Positions 30,369 through 35,204 of a stretch of DNA of 35,204 nucleotides are shown piece after piece. A program made the translations under genes and the position numbers. This stretch comes from Bifidobacterium breve (GTDB lineage: Bacteria; Actinomycetota; Thermoleophilia; Gaiellales; F1-60-MAGs149). The stretch lies in NCBI GenBank assembly GCA_945861955.1, contig CAMAWJ010000004.1, forward strand, positions 1 through 35,204, read 5' to 3'. Every line of letters begins with the position of its first letter. Positions within the stretch are counted from its first letter, which is position 1. The notes under the pieces were generated by a model, which was not told the origin of the DNA, ran no database searches, and saw only the letters and a program-made list of their open reading frames with translations.

Positions 30369-31442
30369 ATGCCAGTGCGGATCCTGATTGCTGCTGGAGG
30401 AACCGTTGGCCACGTTGCACCAGCGCTCGCTGTCGCCGACGCCTTGCGCGAGCGTGGAGCAGACGTCACGTTTGCTGGTACGCCAGCGCGGATCGAAGCC
30501 GAGCTTGTGCCGGCTCGGGGCTACCCGTTCGTGCCGTTCGCTGTCGACGGTTTTCCGCGCCGCCCGAGTCTCAAGCTCGTCAAGGCGCTGGGTCGAGCAG
30601 CCGTGGCTCCGATCGCCTGCTCGAAGATCATTAAGGACGTTCGACCCGACGTGGTCTTTGGGGGCGGAGGCTATGTTGCTGGGCCCATGCTGGTCGCGGC
30701 TCGCCGACACTCAATTCCCTCGGCGCTGAGCGAAGCCGACGCGCGACTTGGCCTCGCCAACCGGCTGGCGGCACCGCTCGTCGATCGCGTCTTTCTCGCC
30801 TTCCCGGTGGCGGGGCGCAGCGGCGCAAAGTACCTCGTGACGGGACGCCCTGTCGATCGGGCCTTTATCGAGACAACGCGTGCCGAAGCCCGCAGCCAGC
30901 TAGGCCTAACGCTGGAGGAGCGCGTGATTGTGGCCTTCGGTGGCTCGCTCGGTGCGGGGCCAATCAATAAGGCTCTGCGCGCTGCCTATGACGATGGGGT
31001 ACCCGCTGGGCAACGCAGCTACCTGATCGCCGGTCGTGGCAAGGCTCGCACCACGAGCGGTCCAGAGCGCTTTGAAGAGCAGGAGTTCACCACTGCCATG
31101 CCGACGCTCCTCGCGGCCGCCGATGTGGTGGTGGCTCGTGCGGGTGGGTCAGTGGCCGAGATCGCCGCCGCCGGGCGTGCCGCGGTGCTGATTCCCTGGG
31201 CTGGTGCTGCAGATGATCATCAGACGCTCAATGCCGCTTCGTTTGCAGCCGCTGGTGCCGCCACCGTGATCTCCGACGCTCAGCTGACGGCGCAGGCTTT
31301 GCGGAAGGCGATCGACGCGATCATCGGCGATGCCACGCGTCAAGCCACGATGGAACAGGCAATGCGCTCGCTCGCTCGACCCAACGCGGCACAAGAGATG
31401 GCCAACGAACTGCTGCGCCTGGCTGAGGAGTCCAAGCGATGA
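30369..31442 (+). CDS. murG: UDP-GlcNAc:lipid I N-acetylglucosaminyltransferase MurG
   Basis: A 357-residue GT28 enzyme making lipid II at the inner membrane face. First glycine loop AAGGTVGHVAPALAVADAL (GGTVGH rather than the common GGTGGH), FGGGGYVAGPMLVAA, second loop VAFGGSLGAGPINKAL, and the UDP-GlcNAc site VVVARAGGSVAEIAAAGRA followed by LIPWAGAADDHQTLNA. Length is normal. Overlaps murC (ATGA). Confidence 0.95.
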   Translation: MPVRILIAAGGTVGHVAPALAVADALRERGADVTFAGTPARIEAELVPARGYPFVPFAVDGFPRRPSLKLVKALGRAAVAPIACSKIIKDVRPDVVFGGGGYVAGPMLVAARRHSIPSALSEADARLGLANRLAAPLVDRVFLAFPVAGRSGAKYLVTGRPVDRAFIETTRAEARSQLGLTLEERVIVAFGGSLGAGPINKALRAAYDDGVPAGQRSYLIAGRGKARTTSGPERFEEQEFTTAMPTLLAAADVVVARAGGSVAEIAAAGRAAVLIPWAGAADDHQTLNAASFAAAGAATVISDAQLTAQALRKAIDAIIGDATRQATMEQAMRSLARPNAAQEMANELLRLAEESKR

Positions 31443-32746
31443 GCATCCACCTCGTTGGCGTGGGAGGAGCGGGCATGAGTGGCATTGCGCGCGTGCTGGC
31501 TCAACGTGGGCAGGTGGTGACGGGCTGCGATCGTGAGGCGACACGGGTGACGAAGGCGCTGATGGCCGAAGGGATTGCCTGCGCGGTCGGCCATAGCGCC
31601 GAGCACGCAGAGACTGCCGAGCGCCTGATCGTCTCTGGTGCCATTGCCGACGACGCTCCCGAGCTGGTCCGAGCGCGCGAACTCGGACTGCCGATCCAAC
31701 ATCGAGCCGAGGCGCTCGCCGACATTCTTCGCGAACACGCTGCTCGCGTCGTCGTGACGGGCGCGCACGGCAAGACCACGACGAGTGCCATGCTGGCCGC
31801 TGCCGCAGTTGAACTGGGTCTCGACCCAACGTTTGTCGTTGGGGGCGACGTCCGTCAGCTCGGCACCAACGCACGGGGTGGATCGGACCAGATCGCGATC
31901 GTGGAGGGTGACGAGTCTGATCGTTCCGTTCTCCAACTCCCGGCAACGATTGGCGTGATTCTGAACGTCGACTTCGACCACCTCGATCACTACGACTCTG
32001 TCGAGGATGTCGTCGCGTTGCTTGGCGAATGGGCTGACACGGTGCCCACGGACGGGCTGATCGTACTCGGCGACGGTGTCGCGATTGCTCCGGCGGCAGA
32101 GGTGGCGCGGTTTGGTGTCGGTCCGGGTGAGGGACTCCGCGCGCTCAATGCCGTTGCGGATGGTGATGGCATTGCGTTTCGTCCGTCGCGTGGGCCCGAG
32201 CGGGTGCGACTCGCCGTGCCGGGCGTCCACAATGCCGGGAATGCCTGTGCCGCTGCACTGGTCCTCGAACGCCTCGGGGTGTCGCTTGACGAGGCCTTCG
32301 CGGCGTTGGAACGTTTCGAGGGTGCTGGACGACGTTTCGAGGTCGTCGGTCACGCGTTTGGCTACACCGTCGTCGACGATTACGCCCATCATCCGACCGA
32401 GCTTGCAGCCGCCATCGCGGCAGCGCGCGGGCGAGAGCCAAAGCGCCTGATCGTGCTCTTTCAACCGCACATGCCGTGGCGTACGATCGCCTTTGGTGAG
32501 CAGTTTGCCGAGGCACTGAAGGCAGCAGATCGGGTGATTGTGGTCGAGACGTACGTGGCGCGTGGGGCACCCGATCCTGAGGCAAGTGCTCGTCGGATTG
32601 CCCAGCTGGTCGGCTCGAAGGCCGTCTTTATTGCCACCGGCGGTGCCGCCGCGCGGGAAATTCAAGGAATTGCCCGCAGCGGTGATCTGATTCTTTGCTG
32701 CGGCGCTGGGCCTGTTGATCGCATCGCGCGGGCGGTGCTCAATTGA
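31439..32746 (+). CDS. murC: UDP-MurNAc:L-alanine ligase MurC
   Basis: A 435-residue ligase for the first amino acid. GVGGAGMSGIARVLAQRG (7-24), ATP loop VTGAHGKTTTSAML (106-119), EGDESDRSVLQL, NVDFDHLDHYDSVED, VPGVHNAGNACAA, VVDDYAHHPTELAAAI and LFQPHMPWRT are all in order. Slightly short of the usual 450-480 residues. The stop codon overlaps the TTG start of murB. Confidence 0.95.
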   Translation: MSIHLVGVGGAGMSGIARVLAQRGQVVTGCDREATRVTKALMAEGIACAVGHSAEHAETAERLIVSGAIADDAPELVRARELGLPIQHRAEALADILREHAARVVVTGAHGKTTTSAMLAAAAVELGLDPTFVVGGDVRQLGTNARGGSDQIAIVEGDESDRSVLQLPATIGVILNVDFDHLDHYDSVEDVVALLGEWADTVPTDGLIVLGDGVAIAPAAEVARFGVGPGEGLRALNAVADGDGIAFRPSRGPERVRLAVPGVHNAGNACAAALVLERLGVSLDEAFAALERFEGAGRRFEVVGHAFGYTVVDDYAHHPTELAAAIAAARGREPKRLIVLFQPHMPWRTIAFGEQFAEALKAADRVIVVETYVARGAPDPEASARRIAQLVGSKAVFIATGGAAAREIQGIARSGDLILCCGAGPVDRIARAVLN

Positions 32747-33636
32747 GCACGCTGCCTGCAGGAGTCTTGGCGGATGTGCCACTCAGTCGCTATACGACGA
32801 TCGGCACGGGCGGTCTGGCGCAGTATTTGGCAGAGCCGACAGAGGAATCGGCCCTCTTGGCGATGCTGCGATGGGCAGAAGAGCGAAACCTCACCATCGC
32901 TGTGATCGGGCTCGGCTCGAACCTGCTGCCTGCCGATTCGGGGTTTGCTGGACTCGTGCTGCGTCTCGACGGGGCGCTCGCTGCGATCGACGTGAACGAC
33001 GCTGGCGCCACCGTGGGTGGTGGTGCAGCGCTCGCTGCAGTCGTGCGCAAGGTTGGCGATGCTGGTCTGGCGGGCTTCGAGTTCGCCTGCGCAATTCCTG
33101 GCACCATCGGGGGTGCAGTGAGGATGAACGCAGGAGCCTACGGGCGCGAACTCAAGGACACACTGGTGAGCGTGACGATCTGCAGCGCCACAGGCAGCCG
33201 TCGAGTACGCGTGGACGAACTTGAGCTGACCTATCGCCACTCGAACCTCCGCCCGGGAGAGATCGTCACACAGGCAGAGTTGTCCCTCGCGCCCGGCGAC
33301 CCCGCGGCGATCAAAGCACTCGTGCGGGACTACCAAGATCGCCGTTCGGCCGCCCAACCGCGCAAGGCGCGCACGTTCGGCAGCGTCTTCAAAAACCCGC
33401 CAGGCGAGCAGACGAGCGGCCAGATCTTGGAGGCGTGTGGGCTCAAGGGCTACACGGTCGGCGGCGCCAGGATTTCCGAGAAGCACGCGAACTTTATCGA
33501 GAACTTCGCCGAGGCGACGTCCGCCGATGTGGTGGCGCTGATGATCGAGGCGCGTCGACGGGCGCGCGAGCAGTTCGACGTCGAGCTCGAACACGAAGTG
33601 CAGACGCTCGGGGAGATCGTAATCCCGCCCGCGTAA
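32743..33636 (+). CDS. murB: UDP-N-acetylenolpyruvoylglucosamine reductase MurB
   Basis: A 297-residue FAD enzyme reducing UDP-GlcNAc-enolpyruvate to UDP-MurNAc. TTG 32743 start in the murC stop. YTTIGTGGLAQYL, IGLGSNLLPADSGFAG, FEFACAIPGTIGGAVRMNAGAYG (FAD binding), YRHSNLRPGE, and RTFGSVFKNPPGEQTSG (catalytic Ser in GSVFKNP), NFIENFAEATSADV. MurA is not in the window. The cell-wall part of the cluster ends here; a small 6-bp hairpin (33642-33657) follows without T-tract. Confidence 0.95.
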   Translation: MSTLPAGVLADVPLSRYTTIGTGGLAQYLAEPTEESALLAMLRWAEERNLTIAVIGLGSNLLPADSGFAGLVLRLDGALAAIDVNDAGATVGGGAALAAVVRKVGDAGLAGFEFACAIPGTIGGAVRMNAGAYGRELKDTLVSVTICSATGSRRVRVDELELTYRHSNLRPGEIVTQAELSLAPGDPAAIKALVRDYQDRRSAAQPRKARTFGSVFKNPPGEQTSGQILEACGLKGYTVGGARISEKHANFIENFAEATSADVVALMIEARRRAREQFDVELEHEVQTLGEIVIPPA

Positions 33637-33641
33637 GCCCT

Positions 33642-33657
33642 CTCACCGGATGGTGAG
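33642..33657 (+). other. Short hairpin after murB
   Basis: CTCACC-GGAT-GGTGAG, 6-bp stem, 5 nt after the murB stop. No T-run, so readthrough into the next genes is likely. A -10-like TAGGTT follows at 33677-33682, 16 nt before the next ATG. Confidence 0.35.
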
Positions 33658-33698
33658 GTCGCGCGTTTGAAGAGATTAGGTTGTGAGTTTGTCTCTCC

Positions 33699-34808
33699 AT
33701 GGCAGCCACGTCGACCCCCGATCTAAGGCCGCACCTCTCGGCCAGCGCCATTCGTGATGTCTGTTCGCGTCCGGCCGTCCTGCTGGCACTTGCAGAGGCG
33801 ATCCCAGCTGCTGCCGCTCAGAGTCTGCAGCAGCGGCAGCAGGCGGTCGCCGACGGAGTGGCTCGAGCACTCCAGCTAGCGCTCGCGCTCGATCGGTCGG
33901 AAGACGTCGGGCGGACGAACCACGTATTGCTGGAGGAGGCCGCGGCGCGGCTGTGGGAACCGATTGGTGTGGAGTCCACGCGGGTGCTGCAACGCACGGG
34001 CCCCAACGGGCTCTTTGCCTACCTCGTCGTCGATGGTGCGGTGCGTCGCGAGGCGTGGCGCGCAGATACTCAACGGCGTCGCGAGGAGCACGTCGACGAA
34101 CTCCCAATCGATGCCACGACAGAGTTTGAGCGCGACCCTGTCGATCTGACGCGCTTTCGGATCGACGTCGAGCGCACCGCTGCCTGGACCGCCGAACGGA
34201 TGGGAATCCCGAACGACATCGCGCTCGCACTCGTCAGCAGCGAGCTCTCGTACGTCGAGGCGGGACGTCGCACAGGACGATCGTCAAACAGTCTCTGGAT
34301 GGCGATCTCCCGACTGCGTCCCGAATGGCAGGGCGTCGCGGCGCGGGGTAGAGCGGCAGGCTTGGGTGGTGGCGTGCTCGTGCGGGTCACCGATCATGTC
34401 GACAGTGCCGTGCGGCGTGCCGTGCGTTGGCGATTAATAGGAGGCGTCGCAGCGGCGCTGCTGCTGGCGGGGACGCTCGGTGCATTGACAACAGCGAGCC
34501 TGCTCGGCGGGCAGGCACCGCCGCCGCGGGTGTTCAGTGAGCCGCCGCCCGAACTTTCGGCGAGTCCCGGTGAGGGACCGTATGGTCCCGCTGGTCGCCT
34601 GCTCGCACTCGAGGCCGCTCGCCAGTTGCTGGCGAACGCGAAGCCCACAGTGACAGCGAGCTCGAACGCTGCCCGCTCGGCCGCGGCGAACGACAATCGC
34701 GCGAGCAGCGAGGCTGTCACGCCCGCGTCGCCAAGTGCTCCACGCACTGCAACTCCGGCAACAACACTGTCGTGCGGACTCGGCTCGGCCGCGCTGGCCT
34801 GTCGATGA
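33699..34808 (+). CDS. Membrane-anchored sigma-factor-like protein
   Basis: A 369-residue protein with a cytoplasmic sigma70/ECF-like part, one transmembrane helix and an outside tail. Residues about 75-130 resemble sigma region 2 (NGLFAYLVVDGAVRREAWRADT). Residues about 173-210 resemble the region 4 helix-turn-helix (ALALVSSELSYVEAGRRTGRS then SLWMAISRLRPEW). A hydrophobic helix (245-269, RLIGGVAAALLLAGTLGALT) is followed by a roughly 100-residue Pro/Ser/Ala/Thr-rich tail with two Cys at the end. The sequence is divergent and may not act as a true sigma factor. It sits where ftsQ is expected and has FtsQ-like topology, but no POTRA domain is seen. Overlaps the next gene (ATGA). The sigma resemblance is from pattern, not alignment. 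Confidence 0.65.
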   Translation: MAATSTPDLRPHLSASAIRDVCSRPAVLLALAEAIPAAAAQSLQQRQQAVADGVARALQLALALDRSEDVGRTNHVLLEEAAARLWEPIGVESTRVLQRTGPNGLFAYLVVDGAVRREAWRADTQRRREEHVDELPIDATTEFERDPVDLTRFRIDVERTAAWTAERMGIPNDIALALVSSELSYVEAGRRTGRSSNSLWMAISRLRPEWQGVAARGRAAGLGGGVLVRVTDHVDSAVRRAVRWRLIGGVAAALLLAGTLGALTTASLLGGQAPPPRVFSEPPPELSASPGEGPYGPAGRLLALEAARQLLANAKPTVTASSNAARSAAANDNRASSEAVTPASPSAPRTATPATTLSCGLGSAALACR

Positions 34809-35204
34809 GATCGCTCCTCCTCACGCTGTTCTTCGTATTCGCTCTGGCGGCGAACTGTCAGGCTGCGCCCGTCATCACCAGCCCGCCTGTGATCGGCGGC
34901 GAGGCAGTGGTCGGCCAGCGTCTTGAGGCTACAGACACGCAGGTCGAAGAGGCGATGGAGATCGATCTAACGCTCAGCTGGGAGCGTTCAGTGGACGCCG
35001 GTAGCTTTGTGGAGATTCCTGGAGCGCATGACACGGCCTACCTCGTCGCCACTGCAGATGCCGGAAGCCGGTTGCGCGTGCACGTGGTTGTGGAGACTGC
35101 CGAGGGCAGAGATGAGTCCTGGTCGACAGCAACTATGCGCGTGGCGCGCGCCTCGGACGTCGACCAGCCTGGCGTTCGACTGCGCCTTGGGCCGGCTCGC
35201 AACG
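34805..35204 (+). CDS. Secreted protein with Ig-like repeat, truncated by window edge
   Basis: The first 133 codons of a gene starting at ATG 34805 in the previous stop. Signal peptide MRSLLLTLFFVFALAANCQA, then a repeat unit of the form ...ITSPPVIGGEAVVGQRLEA...LSWERS...FVEIPGAHDTAYLV...AGSRLRVHVVVETAEG. This pattern (PxIxGxxxVGxxL ... W ... IxGA ... DxGxxLRVxV) is the Ig-like repeat found in many large secreted proteins of Thermoleophilia. Probably a cell-surface partner of the sigma-like membrane protein; the full length is unknown. Confidence 0.75.
   Translation, partial: MRSLLLTLFFVFALAANCQAAPVITSPPVIGGEAVVGQRLEATDTQVEEAMEIDLTLSWERSVDAGSFVEIPGAHDTAYLVATADAGSRLRVHVVVETAEGRDESWSTATMRVARASDVDQPGVRLRLGPARN

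Overview
The window looks like a chromosomal segment of a moderately high-GC actinobacterium, most likely of class Thermoleophilia (Solirubrobacterales/Gaiellales-like). The reasons are the dense TGA/ATG-overlapping operons with many GTG/TTG starts, an OmpR-type regulatory style, a compact actinobacterial Tad (Flp) pilus locus, a meso-DAP type MurE (DNPR motif), and a truncated secreted protein at the right edge with an Ig-like repeat of the kind common in Thermoleophilia. The taxonomic placement is inference from gene content.

Layout. 1-587: 3' end of a Y-family DNA polymerase IV gene, followed by a strong bidirectional terminator. 670-2516 (minus): a small protein with a C-terminal Cys/His cluster, a zinc-ribbon/TM/15-bp-repeat/SPOR-like envelope protein, and its zinc-ribbon coiled-coil partner. 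2647-3501: 3-hydroxybutyryl-CoA dehydrogenase. 3547-6175: a secreted protein and an OmpR/EnvZ-type two-component pair. 6302-15321: the pilus region. It holds an Flp pilin, two convergent large paralogous prepilin-like proteins, a small unknown/coiled-coil pair and a DUF192 protein. These are followed by one tightly coupled operon: response regulator, histidine kinase, TadZ/CpaE-like, CpaF ATPase, TadB, TadC, and a prepilin-signal protein fused to a CHAP amidase-like domain. 15379-19996: metabolic and housekeeping genes (type 1 solute-binding protein, thioredoxin, GH15 glucoamylase/trehalase-like enzyme, a small unknown protein, a PfkB sugar kinase).

20020-33636 is a textbook division and cell wall (dcw) cluster: mraZ, rsmH, ftsL-like, ftsI, murE, murF, mraY, murD, ftsW, murG, murC, murB, almost all overlapping by 1-11 nt. 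Its promoter carries a 10-bp-periodic array of MraZ boxes over the -35/-10 elements and, just upstream, a perfect 14-bp LexA/SOS-type palindrome. Where ftsQ would be expected after murB there is instead a membrane-anchored sigma-factor-like protein overlapping a truncated secreted Ig-like protein.

The most interesting signals are: (1) a CHAP peptidoglycan-hydrolase-like domain fused to a class III prepilin signal, co-operonic with the Tad motor and a two-component system; (2) the SOS-like box on the dcw promoter; (3) the sigma-like transmembrane protein in the ftsQ slot; (4) the duplicated large prepilin-like proteins. No tRNA, rRNA, CRISPR array or insertion sequence was seen.
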